A program made the position numbers and the translations under genes. The notes below the pieces were generated by a model, which was not told the DNA's origin, ran no database searches, and saw nothing but the letters and a program-made list of their open reading frames with translations. 64,000 nucleotides of DNA from Gigaspora margarita (taxonomy: Eukaryota > Glomeromycota > Glomeromycetes > Diversisporales > Gigasporaceae). Numbering within the stretch: the first letter of the stretch is position 1; each line of letters begins with the position of its first letter. The DNA lies in NCBI GenBank assembly GCA_009809945.1, contig WTPW01000017.1, forward strand, positions 47,612 through 111,611, written 5' to 3'. Positions 1 to 10,800 of the stretch are shown here, in pieces.

Positions 1-1051
1 ACTAATTGACTTTACTTCTGCATAATAAAGTATATTATTCAAGTCTATTTAACATATAAATACTGATCATATGACCCATATTTATCATTAAAAAGAAAAC
101 AGAATAAAGTAAAGAATATATCCTTATATAGCATTTCTGGTTTTAGCATGACTGTATTACGCAGCTACTCTAATTTAATGTTTCTTCTCATACCAAGCAC
201 ACATATTCTTTATTTGGATATAACTATTACTTAACCTTTGTTTATTAATACTAAATTATTAATACAAATTAATTCGTAAATTACATGCATACATATATCC
301 ATATTCTTTAAGTAAATCTGCTACTTACATATATTTTCTATCTTGTAATTTGTAATGTTACAATAAGTGATACGTACCTTAGACATGTAAATACCAAATT
401 TGACTATTAACCATTACTTAGCCTTTAATTATAGTACTAAATTACTAACTTGGTAATATATAAAGAAATAATATATAAATTATATATGCATGTTCCTTTA
501 ATTAGATCTATTATACTACTTTAATTAAAACAATACATGTGACAATATATTTACTTTAACATATATATACTTTATTTAGTTATTAGCTATTACTTAGCCC
601 TTGTTGATTAACATTGATAATATTGATAATACTAAATCGTTGATTTAATAATGCTAAATCTTGAATTAAATTTATCATTAAATATATGAAATGCATAAGG
701 CACAAGCAATAAAATTAATAAATAAGGTAATGGCACAATAAATAAAAACATCCAAAACAAATTAAATTATTGAATATAAACAATTACATACTAATTAAAA
801 AAAGAATAACAATAAATTATAAGCAATTTAAAAAAATCTGTGTACCATAAAAATATATAAAAGGTCTTACTAAAGGTTCTAATAAATTTTACTTTATTCA
901 ATAAAGTTCTTTATCCTTTGTTACAAACTTCCTATTACCTGAATTCTAAATAATATATTGATCAATTCTTACCTGTTACTGTATCTTATTATTTCTTATA
1001 CATCTTAACACCATATTACTAAAACTGCACATTTAATTACTTTGTTTTACA
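1..1051. other. AT-rich stretch upstream of Helitron coding remnants
   Basis: No gene is visible. The stretch is strongly AT-rich with short ATATAT and TTAATT runs and holds one copy of a dispersed 47-bp motif (130-176). The 5' end of the Helitron that follows probably lies here or before the window, but I could not fix its TC terminus. Confidence 0.5.
130..176 (+). repeat. Dispersed 47-bp motif, copy A
   Basis: Contains TTCTGGTTTTAGC, a variable spacer, then ACGCAGCTAC. The same layout recurs at 7356, 16070, 27553, 50231 and 56536. Function and family are unknown. Confidence 0.5.
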
Positions 1052-2664
1052 ATGCCATTTTATACACACCAAATTTTTGAAATCTATTCCTTAGAACATA
1101 ATGAACAGATTATTGATCTATCATCTTTTAATAATCTATCATTATCTACAATACAGAATACAAATTCTTTATTTAACAGTACTTCATCTATATCCTTTAC
1201 AAATTTACTATGGATAATTTCTTCAGAAATGCAACAAATTATAGACAAATTTGAAAATGAAATTCTATGTCAATTTCCATATGTTCCTTGCTCTATTTGT
1301 TCAAAACTTATGTATCCTGAAAAATCTATGTGGATCCAACAAGAATCATATACTACTTATCCACTTATTAATGCTTATCCAAATATTACACTAACTACTA
1401 ATCCAATTCCTCTTCCAAATCGAATTGCTATTTGTCGCTCATGCAAATCAAAACCAAACTGAAATTATCCCCAATATCTTTTTTCAATTCCTACTGAAAT
1501 TGAACTTGTACCATTAGAAAAACATAGATATTTATCACCTATTTTTTTACATTGTTCATTTGGTCGTACATCTGAAGCAAATCCTTTTACTAAATACTGT
1601 TCATTGGTGGATACAATGAATTAATCTCGAAATTTTCATTCTTTAAGTCTGTTTTCTGGTCTACTAGATGCTTTTTTAGAAACCCAAACCACTATATCAA
1701 CTCTCTGGTTTGCTAATTCTTTAAATAATGCTATTAGCTAGCTTAAAGAAAATAATTCCTATCTATATAACTACTCCCAAATACTTCCATCCAATTTATC
1801 TACACATCCTTCTTTACCTATAGCTACTTACTTATCTAGTGATGAAAACATACCACAGGTGCATCAAGGTGATATAATAGTTTCACACCAAAACTTTCCT
1901 TCTGAAATTCATAATAAAGATGCTCATTATCAGCACCTTATAGCTAGATTTCTAACAAATGATAGATCTACTAGAATTCCTATTTCATTAAATAGCCCTC
2001 ATCATGAACTACTTCTTTTTTCTAATTTATATCCAGATGGTCATGGCCACTTTCGTGAAATACATAATTAATTAAACAATATACAATGATGACCTAACAC
2101 TTTTGGCAAATATATTAAACATCGTTTGCTTTTTATGGATTCTTATTTTCGCTTACATCGTTACTGGCCTGCCTGGGCCTATCTTCAATTAGAAAAACTT
2201 AGAAATTTTCAAAATACACAAAGATTAATTCATCATTCTGATACTAATACTAGAAATTATTTACCTACAACTATAGAAATTATTAAACAAAGTACTTATA
2301 CTAATAATTGGCATTATAATGAAACTATTACTTCTCCTATTCCAACATTTATTTGTACAGGTAATACTTATTTTCAACAAAAAACTTTATATCTAAATAC
2401 AATGATTCGTGAATTAGGTCTTCCTTCAATATTTATTACACTATCAATGGCTAAAGGATCATGGTACCACCTCTATAATATTCTTATTAATACTGATAAT
2501 AAAGATCTATTACCAACTAATAGACCACTATATACAACTTTGCATTTTATTAATAGGTTACAAAATCTTAAAAAATTTATTTGAAAAAACTTTAATATTA
2601 GTGAATGGGGAACATATTATCATTTTTTTGATAGAATAGAATTTCAAAACCGTGGAGCTGCACA

Positions 2665-2842
2665 GGACCCCGAAATATACATAGATAGGTTAGGTATAAG
2701 TTTGCTTATTTTTGAGGTTTTTTATGCAGATCTTTTCTATTTATAGTAATTTTTGCTTATTTTTGAAGTTTTTTCTGCAGATATTTCCTTTTTTAGTAAC
2801 CCTATAATTAACCTGACCTATCTTTGTATATTTCAGGGTTCT
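2665..2842. mobile_element. 178-bp MITE inside the Helitron Rep region
   Basis: Terminal inverted repeats of about 30 bp (left CCCCGAAATATACATAGA, right end its near complement). Direct repeats AGCTGCACA (2656-2664) and AGCTACACA (2843-2851) flank it, an 8-of-9 match. Inside are two imperfect tandem copies of about 50 bp beginning TTTGCTTATTTTTGA. Removing it with one flank restores the HUH reading frame, which supports the borders. The superfamily is uncertain: the duplication length fits hAT or Mutator. Confidence 0.75.
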
Positions 2843-3786
2843 AGCTACACATCTACATGGTGTTTACTAGACAACTGCAAGTATAACTAAAATGATTAAC
2901 CAAAATATTATTAAATCAACACTTCCAAATCCAATTTTGGAGCCTGAACTATATCGCAAAGTTAACAATCTACAAATACACACCTGAATTCTAAATGTAG
3001 TAGTCCTGCTCCAACTAACTCTAGATGCAAAAAAGGATTTTCTTGACCTTTTGCCGAACATACATACTATGACTCAAATAACTACAGATATACATATCAA
3101 TGCTTAACATCTGAGGACCAATGGGTAGTTCCATATCATGCTCTGACCTTAATGATATGGAATGCTCATATGAATGCTCAATATGTTACTGATAAAGGAC
3201 TAGCTCGATACATAACTAAATATATAAGCAAATCAGAACCAACTCATCTATTCAATATACGTGAACAGTTATGTTATCGAGAATATATTTATGCTAGACA
3301 AATGGGTTCAATGGAAATAATGTTTTTGTTACTTGGAAAACACATTACAAACTCTTTAATTCAGGTACAATTTTTAACAACAGATCCTTCAAATATTCGA
3401 ACTAAAGCTATACTTCTATTATATATGATTAATTCTCTTGATGATAATCCTTATTGGTCTAATAAAATAAAAAAATACTTTGCTCATTCAAACAATCCTG
3501 AATTCAATTCTGTTACCTACAAAACCTATTATAAACCATATAAAATCAAATTTACTAGACCTAATAGTTCTAGAGAACAATATATCAAGATAATTTAGAA
3601 AATTTTGTTATTAAAAGTGAAACCAAAATACTTACTCAATATTGATTCTTAAGGCCTGACCATGGTGAACCTTATTTCTATCAACAATTACTATTAAAGT
3701 TTCCTTGCAGATCTGAACAAAAAATGCTTGGTGAACATTCAGCCTATCGAGATCATTTCCTTTCTCATTTTTCTAATCTATATCTA

Positions 3787-4068
3787 GGGTTCCGCAATTT
3801 GATTTGATCTTCAAATATTTGAATCAAATATTTGATCAAATTCAAATTCAAATTTGACTATATTTGATTTGATCAAATTCAAATCTGACCAAATTTGATT
3901 TGATTTGACAAATATTTGATTTGATTTGAAAATTACTATTAAAAATTCAAATTCAAATCAAATTCAAATCCAAATATTTGAATCAAATCAAATTCAAATC
4001 AGGGTCAATTTGATTTGATCAAATTCAAATTGACCCAATATTTGATTTGATTTGAATTTGAGGAACTC
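3787..4068. mobile_element. 282-bp inserted element built of TTTGATTTGA repeats
   Basis: Almost the whole interior is reiterated TTTGATTTGA / TCAAATTCAAA on both strands. Ends GGGTTCCGCAA and TTGAGGAACTC are imperfect inverted repeats. An exact 6-bp duplication TATCTA flanks it (3781-3786 and 4069-4074). Deleting the insert plus one TATCTA restores the surrounding Helitron frame. It could be a MITE or a mobile minisatellite; no transposase is present. Confidence 0.65.
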
Positions 4069-4250
4069 TATCTATATCAATCTATAATCACACAAAATTC
4101 TGAATTTATATTAAACCAATCAACTTATACACAAAACCAATTTAATATAATTATTAAAACTATTGCTTCTTTCTTACAATCCACTTTAACAAATAATATC
4201 ATTGATATTATCAAATCACAATTAAATTTTCTTAAAATATACCTCATACA

Positions 4251-5593
4251 ATGCCTTCAAATATAATAGTTAACTTAGCTCCAAGCCAATATCATTGTTA
4301 CCAAACAATAACTAATTACTTAGAAAAATGGGATACATCACATTATCCTTACTTTTTTATTACAGGCTCTGCTAGCAATGGTAAATCATTAATGATTCTT
4401 ATCCTATTAGAATATTTTAAAAGAATTGGTCGTAGCTATCTATTATTAGCTTCTACAGGAATATCAGCTCAAAATATTGGTGGAACATCAATACATTCTG
4501 CTCTATGAATTGTATCAGATGAAAGAGGCTTTTGTACTCTTATTTTTCATGATTCAGAATACTGTGCTATTCTTTGTTTAATTAATACTCTTATAATTGA
4601 AGAAGTCTCTATGGTATCAGGTCCACTATTAACATATATTTCTGAACTCTTTGAATGCCTACATGAAAATAACTATCCATTTGAAGGCATTAATGTTATT
4701 TTAGTTGGTGATTTAGCCCAATTACCACCTGTTAATGCTTCACCTGTATACCAATCCTCTGTATGGAAAATCTTCTATCCATTATTTCTTTATGATTCTC
4801 AAAGACAAAACAAGATATTCCTTTCTACAACCTTTTACAAAAAATTAGATTTGGTAATATTGATGATCAAACATGGAACATATTAATACAAAAATTACAA
4901 AAAACAACTCAATTATTTCATACTAATACAACTCTTGATACTACACACATAGTAGGTTATCGAGAAACTGCAGAACTAATTAATCGAATAATATGTGCAT
5001 CAATTCCAGCTTGTGAAGATAAAATTTTAATTTCCCACTGCACTGATATAATAGATGGACGAATATGTTCTGATAATACAAGAAACCGTGAATTTACTAG
5101 TAAAACTAATCTACCTAATACAATAAGAATTCAGCCAGGTGCAAGAGTTATGTATCTAAACAATTCACAATACAGATACTGAATAGCAAATGGAACTATA
5201 GGTGTTGTGACAGATCTTGACTTACAATCTGGCCTTATCTATGTCAGTTTCTGTGTTGAAGGAACCATAGTTAATGTTTCCTTTACCAAATATACACACC
5301 ACTTTCATCTCAATGGAATTCCTGCTAATCGCACTCAATACCCTATACAGAATGCTTTTGCACTCACAGTTCACAAAACACAAGGATTAACACTCCCTGA
5401 TGTGTCTTTAAATCTAGATAATCAAATTTTTGAAGCTGGACAAGCCTACGTAGACTTAAGTCGTTGTACAAATTGGAATAATGTTAAAATAAATTCACTT
5501 AACCGCAATGCATTTATTACCAATCAATCAATGATAGAAGAATATAATCGATTAGAATCTATAGCTCAGGAACCATTACCTCTAAACCAATAA
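4251..5593 (+). pseudogene. Helitron PIF1-type helicase region (broken)
   Basis: Superfamily 1B helicase part of the Helitron. Walker A appears as GSASNGKS near 4370-4393 (GSAGTGKS in the family), Walker B as VGDLAQLPPV near 4705, and C-terminal PIF1 motifs FALTVHKTQG and GQAYVDLSR at 5355-5465. In-frame TGA stops at about 4506 and 5180 both stand at expected tryptophans, and a frame change lies near 4810-4830. The last segment to 5593 ends with a normal TAA. The role would be unwinding donor DNA during rolling-circle transposition. It is in the same orientation as, and directly behind, the Rep part. Confidence 0.85.
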
Positions 5594-6014
5594 TATCTTC
5601 TTTCATACCCTTTTTTTATGATAATATAAATTACAGTAATCACTATTTAGTGCTAAAATTCATAAAATTATAAATTAAAACAGACTATACCTACTAAAAT
5701 CTTTATCTTCATATTTTTTTAACAACATTATACCATATCATGATTGAATATTCTAAACAACCAAAATGTTTTATCATATAACAGATTAATAATGTATCAA
5801 TCATAACCTATAAATCTCTATTCACATAACAAACAAAATAAATAAACATGTCCTTTTACAAATAAAAAAATGTAACTACAATCAATATAATTACTTATTA
5901 AATCAAATAAATAAAACAATATCAAACAATCTCTATTTGTATAAAATTCAACCCCAATTTATATAAAAACTGATCTAATTACATCAAATAACACAATCAA
6001 AATCAAACCATGTC
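5594..6014. other. Helitron 3' non-coding tail
   Basis: AT-rich sequence between the helicase stop codon and the terminal hairpin. No gene or repeat is recognised in it. Confidence 0.6.
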
Positions 6015-6047
6015 TGGCGGCGCAGCCGCCACATGACCATGTACTAG
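6015..6047 (+). repeat. Helitron 3' terminus: hairpin plus CTAG
   Basis: TGGCGGC-GCA-GCCGCCA forms a 7-bp stem with 3-nt loop, an isolated GC patch in AT-rich DNA. It is followed by a 12-nt spacer and CTAG, matching the canonical Helitron end (hairpin 10-12 nt before CTRR). The next base is T. Confidence 0.88.
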
Positions 6048-6302
6048 TTACAGATTTAAAATAGTAATCATTATAACATCTAATTACGGTTTTTGGATAT
6101 AGCAAATCAAAAATGGCAAAGTGCAATGGAGTTTTTTTTTATCCTCATTAAATATTCACGAACACATACCCTTAAAAGTTAAATTCATTTACAATCATGT
6201 TTACCACAGTACATGTTACAATATTATGTCATATCAATATTCTCACAGTCTGTAATAATTTGAATAACTCCATCATTTTCTTATCATGTGAACAAAATGA
6301 TT
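6048..6302. other. Spacer between Helitron and duplicated block
   Basis: No gene. 6080-6190 resembles parts of 22560-22930 (shared TTTTTGGATATRGCAAA and, inverted, CACATACCCTTAAAAG), so the Helitron lies next to or inside a dispersed repeat. Confidence 0.4.
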
Positions 6303-6960
6303 GGTAAAAATGTATAGGACACTCGTGACGGATGATAATTTTATTATTAAGAGATAATTATTACATATTCAAATATATATCTATATTGTGGAATAGTCGA
6401 CTTTTAAGATCAAAAAATGAAATAATCTTAGAATTTCTAATTGCTGCAGATGAACTTGAAATCAAAGCTTATTAATTCTGTTCAATAATTTTTAATAGAA
6501 AAATCAATCCAAGATTCTAAGATCGAATTTAGTGTAGGTAGTTCTATAGCAAATTAGTGTAAGTTTTATTTTTTTACTATAAATCCATTAAAATGCTTAA
6601 ATTTATTACCTCTCATAATGATTCGATAATCTTAAAAAAGTTTATTTTTGAAGACATTTGCTAAAAATTATAAATAATTTTTATACAAGATCCTATTNAA
6701 ATACTCATTTTATTATCCACGAAAAATTTAAAAAACATTGGAAAGTTGTTTTGGGGGCAATTTATAAAAAACCCTAATTTCTGTTCTTTAGAAAAAGATA
6801 TGCTAGCAATGGTTCTTAAATTTGATGACCTCAACATGAAGGAAACTGAAATCTGGAAACGATTAATTAAAAGGGGAATTGCTCAACATCCGGCACTTCG
6901 ACGTATTCAACGTGATGTGACAAAATTTACACAAGAGTTCATCAGTGAAGTATAGCAATT
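6303..6960 (+). pseudogene. BTB/BACK-type protein relic (copy 1)
   Basis: Residues around 6380-6480 read YCGIVDF, then NEIILEFLIAADELEIKAY, matching the C-terminal end of a BTB/POZ domain. 6750-6953 reads SLEKDMLAMVLKFDDLNM and on to WKRLIKRGIAQHPALRR, the BACK-domain pattern of AM-fungal BTB proteins (adaptors thought to present substrates to cullin-3 ligases). Stops and frame changes separate the two parts and the N-terminus is missing. One N lies at 6697. It ends at TAG 6953-6955. It is a host gene fossil carried with the duplication; the family call is from remembered patterns, not a search. Confidence 0.6.
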
Positions 6961-7041
6961 AAGACATCTCCTTCTGAAAACTTAATTGAGTATAATTAAA
7001 TGCTATTTAATTTCTGGCCTTAGCTTTTATATCTGCTAGTT

Positions 7042-7323
7042 AGGGATGTTAAACAGCCCGGTTTAGTCGGGTTTTAAGTTAGTTTGAGTTGGGCTTTAAG
7101 TTGATTCCAAGCCCATTTCAATAACTATATGATTTGAATAGATATAGTAAGGGCGGTTTTCAATTTATACTAAAATGTGAAAATTTATGTGCATACTTAA
7201 GCATATACACTAAATTGCATTATGTCAATTATACTTTTCTATCAAATAATTTTTACTAGGGTCTAAGTCTGATACCAACTCGATTCCTGAAATAGAATCA
7301 GTTTGACCGAACGTTTAACAACC
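7042..7323. mobile_element. Small inverted-repeat element, copy 1
   Basis: Starts TAGGGATGTTAAAC and ends with GTTTAACAACCTTA, an inverted pair of about 14 bp followed by weaker pairing. The same element is at 15758-16040, so it predates the duplication. No clear target duplication. Confidence 0.45.
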
Positions 7324-7355
7324 TTAATGCTATGGAACTCTCACAAATTAATTGC

Positions 7356-7510
7356 ATCTTCCGTTCCTGGTTTTCTGACAGCATCGCGCAGCTACCTTAT
7401 TTGGAAATGACCCCGATTGTACTAATTTTCGATATTAAATTGGATTTAGGTCGTGTAACATTAGGAGATAATATAAATTTAAAGTGTTTACGATATCATT
7501 CAAAACACAT
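7356..7510 (+). repeat. Dispersed 47-bp motif (copy B) plus 100-bp conserved tail
   Basis: TTCCGTTCCTGGTTTTCTGAC, spacer, CGCGCAGCTAC, followed by GATTGTACTAATTTTCGAT and ATTAAATTGGAT. Copies 16070 and 50231 share the tail. It lies about 500 bp before the start codon of the Sel1-kinase gene. A short open frame here is not convincing as a gene. Confidence 0.5.
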
Positions 7511-7739
7511 ATAAAACCTTTCGAATTTGGCTATAATCAAGTTCTTTAGTCGACCTTATTCTTTTAAAGATTTGATAAGAATTAAATTCTCACTGAATGT
7601 TTAGGTTTAATATTTAAAATAATTTTTATATGTTCTTATTCATTAATATTTTCTTACCTTCCGTTTAATGCTTCGTGATCCATTTTCATAAATTAATTAA
7701 ATTTCTTTCTAATTAAATAAGCATCCCTTTTATATTATC

Positions 7740-7867
7740 GCCTGAGTTTGTTATATAGACATATATATATACATATACACTTTGGCTCGTATTATTTTCT
7801 AATCATCCTTCCTTTTTTAGTGATCGTTGTAACTCGCTCTTCTGAACTAAATAGTTATTGCTTCAAA
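7740..7867 (+). promoter_or_regulatory. Promoter / 5' leader of Sel1-kinase gene 1
   Basis: TATA-like GTTATATAGACATATATA followed by CTAATCATCC, CTTTTTTAGTGATCGTTG, TAACTCGC and TAAATAGTTATTG directly before the ATG. The block is also found before gene copies 2, 3 and 4 and before the fragment at 45949, so it is conserved beyond the recent duplication. Confidence 0.55.
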
Positions 7868-10800
7868 ATGTTAAATTACAATTATTTTTTTGTAAATCAG
7901 GAAGAAAAAATCGGTAGCTCATTGGATATTACTCAAGTGGTTAAGAATAATTCTCGAATGTATCTAGAAGATAATAAGCTTCAAGATTTATCACAGGAAT
8001 CTATTAATGAAATTGCCAAAGAAATGTATAATCTATATAAAGAAAAAAAATTGGAAACCAAAATACCTGGTTTAATTCTTGACATATTAGAACAATTTTT
8101 AATAAAGAAAAAGCAAAACCAAATTAATATTATTAATTTTTGCTTAAATGATCAAATCAATCCTATGGCTCAAATTATTCTTGCAGATTGTTATCGTTTT
8201 GGTAAATGGGTTGAAAAAGATGAACATAAAGCATTTATTTATTATCAAAAATCTGCAGAAATGGGATGTGCTCTTGGAGTTTATGAAGTTGCAGTCTGTT
8301 ATTTTTTCGGAATTGGAACTGAAAAAGATGAACGTAAGTCATTTATATATGGACAACAATCAGCAGAGATGGGTGACGCTAATGGAATAACTGGGGTTGC
8401 AATTTGTTATCTTCATGGATATATTGTTGAAAAGGATGAACATAAGGCATTCATTTATTTTCAGAAATCTGCAGAAATGGGAGACCCTAGAGGGACATAT
8501 AAGATTGGAAATTGTTATCAGTATGGAATTGGAGTTGACAAGGATGAAAATGAAGCATTCATTTATTATCGAAAATCAGCCGAAATGGGATACGCTGGTG
8601 GATTTTCAAGTGTGGCGGAATGTTATCGATGTGGAATTGGTGTAATAAGGGATCTAGATAAAGCCAAATACTGGTATCAAAGGTAAATTATTAAACTGTA
8701 TTTAAATTTTAGCAGGTGCGTTGTAATTCGTAAGATTAGATGTAATTTAAATAATATTTTAAGGTCCAAGTTAGAATTAGGATATGTTTGGTCATGAAGA
8801 TACCCTAAAAATTTTTAAAAAAGTGATTTAATGAATGAAATTTTGAATTAAGAAAAATCATTACATCTGATCTTGGTATTCGATTGGTACTCTCAGCAGG
8901 GTTGACAATGGAACTGCGAATGGAGCCAATGAAGCTCAAAATGGAATCAATGCACGGATAGAACTATAAAACTTTTTCACAAATATTCTTATAAACTCTT
9001 TGGTATGATTAGTGATTTGAACCGAAAAAATTTTCCTTAATCGGTTAACCGAACCGAAATATTTGGTGTCAACCGATTCAACCGATTAAGATCACTTCAC
9101 GTTTACTTTCGGAATTCTCGGACCTTTACTCAAATTTTTACGATGTTCATTCATTTTCTTTTCGGGACTTTTCGGGACCTTTGCACTTTTATGATGTCAT
9201 TTACATTTTGTCAACCGATTAAGCACTTACTCAACCGGTTACCTGAAATTTATTCGGTTCGGGTCGGTTAACCGATTATAGCCCAACCGGTTCAAATCAC
9301 TAGGTATGATATGCAACTCTTACAAATATTTTCTATAGAATTATTAATCGTCAGATCGTAAGATCAGGTGTAACGTGTAATCGAAGAAAATCGAGACGTT
9401 TTTAAAAACGCTCATAACTCATAGTTTTGCTTAAGAAACTTCCTTTCGTGTTTAACAAAAAAAATTCCTTGCAAAATTTTGGGTATAGACGGTCTTTGCT
9501 AATTTTCTACCTTAACTTTACTTTAATGTTAACCCTTATCCTAAATTATGAATTATTATGTTATCAATTTGTTTTGATCTCACGTTACATCCGATCTTAT
9601 CGTTATAGGATGTATTATAAAATTCTGTTTAGAATACCACAATGAAAGTTGCATATTATACACAAGTTTTGTATATGAAAATTTTTTAGTAAACTGTTGG
9701 AAAAGGTAATATCTAACAAAGGTTTTCTGCCATAATAGATTTAGAAAATATTTATAGTTCTACCTGTGAAGGATACTAGTTTTTCAACTCATTCATGTAA
9801 CCATCGAACTCCATTAACCCCCCTGCCGACCCTATCTCAAGTTAATAAATTACAATACTGCAATAGTATTCATTATATATTGATATTATATATTTATACT
9901 TTAGATTTCAGAGTAAAGAAAAGGATTTAGCATTAGGTATTATTTATTATATTTAAGTATTACATACTATATTTGAAATTGTTATTAATTTATTTATAAT
10001 TTAATATTGATTAAATTTTATAAATGAATTTTAGTCAAAAATGAATGGATACATAATTTAGAAATCGAAGATGACTTGAAAAAAATATTTATCAAAAGTA
10101 AATATCAATTATCTTGGATTTCTTTTGATGAATTTAAAAATATTGAAATGATAGGTAGAGGTGGTTTTGCAACTGTACTCCGTGCTGAATGGTTTGATAA
10201 CAATCAATATTATGACAGAACTGTTGCGCTTAAATTATTTCATGAATCAAATATTTATCATAAAGAATTTATAAGAGAGGTAATCGTTATTAATTATTTT
10301 TATTAATTATATTGTTCATATTTAATCATTAAAATTAAATAATTCAAATATATATTTCTTTAATAACAAGTTAAAAGCATATTGTGATATCTATCTTAAA
10401 GATCCAACTTTTTTAAGATGTTTTGGCGTATCCAAAGATGAAGTTTCTAAAGCTTATATTCTTGTAATGGAATATGCTTTAAAAGGTTGTTTGCGAAAAA
10501 ATCTACATGCCATAACACAAATGGATTGGAGAGATAAATTAAATTTGTTACAATGTATTGCATCTGATCTTCTAATAATTCATTCTCAAGATCTTATTCA
10601 TTGTGATTTACATAGTGGAAATATATTATTAAATAGTTTTAAAAGTGCATACATTGCAGATTTAGGGCTTTCGATAACAGCTAATATTGCTTCAAAATCA
10701 AATTCGAATGGAATTTATGGAGTTTTACCGTATATTGCTCCTGAAGTTTTGAACAAACATCCATATACTAAAGAGTCTGATATTTATTCATTTGGTATAA

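Larger units (their letters stand above)
1052..4250 (+). pseudogene. Helitron Rep/N-terminal region (broken)
   Basis: Fragments at 1052-1462, 1463-2071, 2126-2640 and 2850-3780 continue one another. Visible parts: a Cys-pair segment CSICSKLMYPEK near the start; HRYWPAWAYLQLEKL and the ITLSMA region of the Helitron-like domain; the HUH core RGAAHLHG, which a small element at 2665-2842 cuts in two; and the two-tyrosine motif ARYITKYISKSEP at about 3200-3240, which in this family carries the strand-transfer tyrosines. In-frame stops at 1460, 2582 and about 3644 (TGA) and at 1738 and about 2868 (TAG) sit where relatives have tryptophan. The protein would nick and join single-stranded transposon DNA in the nucleus; it is now a fossil. 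Confidence 0.8.
1052..6047 (+). mobile_element. Decayed autonomous Helitron (RepHel type)
   Basis: Rolling-circle DNA transposon. Coding remnants read in order: zinc-binding and Helitron-like N-terminal region, HUH/Y2 replication initiator (Rep), then a PIF1-type helicase. The 3' end is clear: a 7-bp GC stem with a 3-nt loop at 6015-6031, 12 nt spacing, CTAG at 6044-6047, followed by T as expected for A/T target insertion. The left boundary given here is only the first coding remnant. The reading frame carries about eight stops, several frameshifts and two inserted small elements, so it cannot be active by itself. Most stops replace conserved tryptophans (TGG to TGA or TAG). Confidence 0.85.

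Noticed and set aside
1052-5593. TGA read as tryptophan (alternative genetic code, for example a Mollicutes endosymbiont)
   Set aside because: TAG also replaces Trp at two sites, many TGG codons are present, frameshifts and non-Trp stops exist, and the host genes nearby use standard stops.
7332-7514. Small gene between BTB/BACK relic and Sel1-kinase gene
   Set aside because: The frame differs in start and length in the duplicated copy and covers the dispersed 47-bp motif; no protein family is visible.
8148-8645. Extra open frames within the Sel1 exons
   Set aside because: They are out-of-frame shadows produced by the 108-bp Sel1 repeat period; the same shadows recur in every copy.
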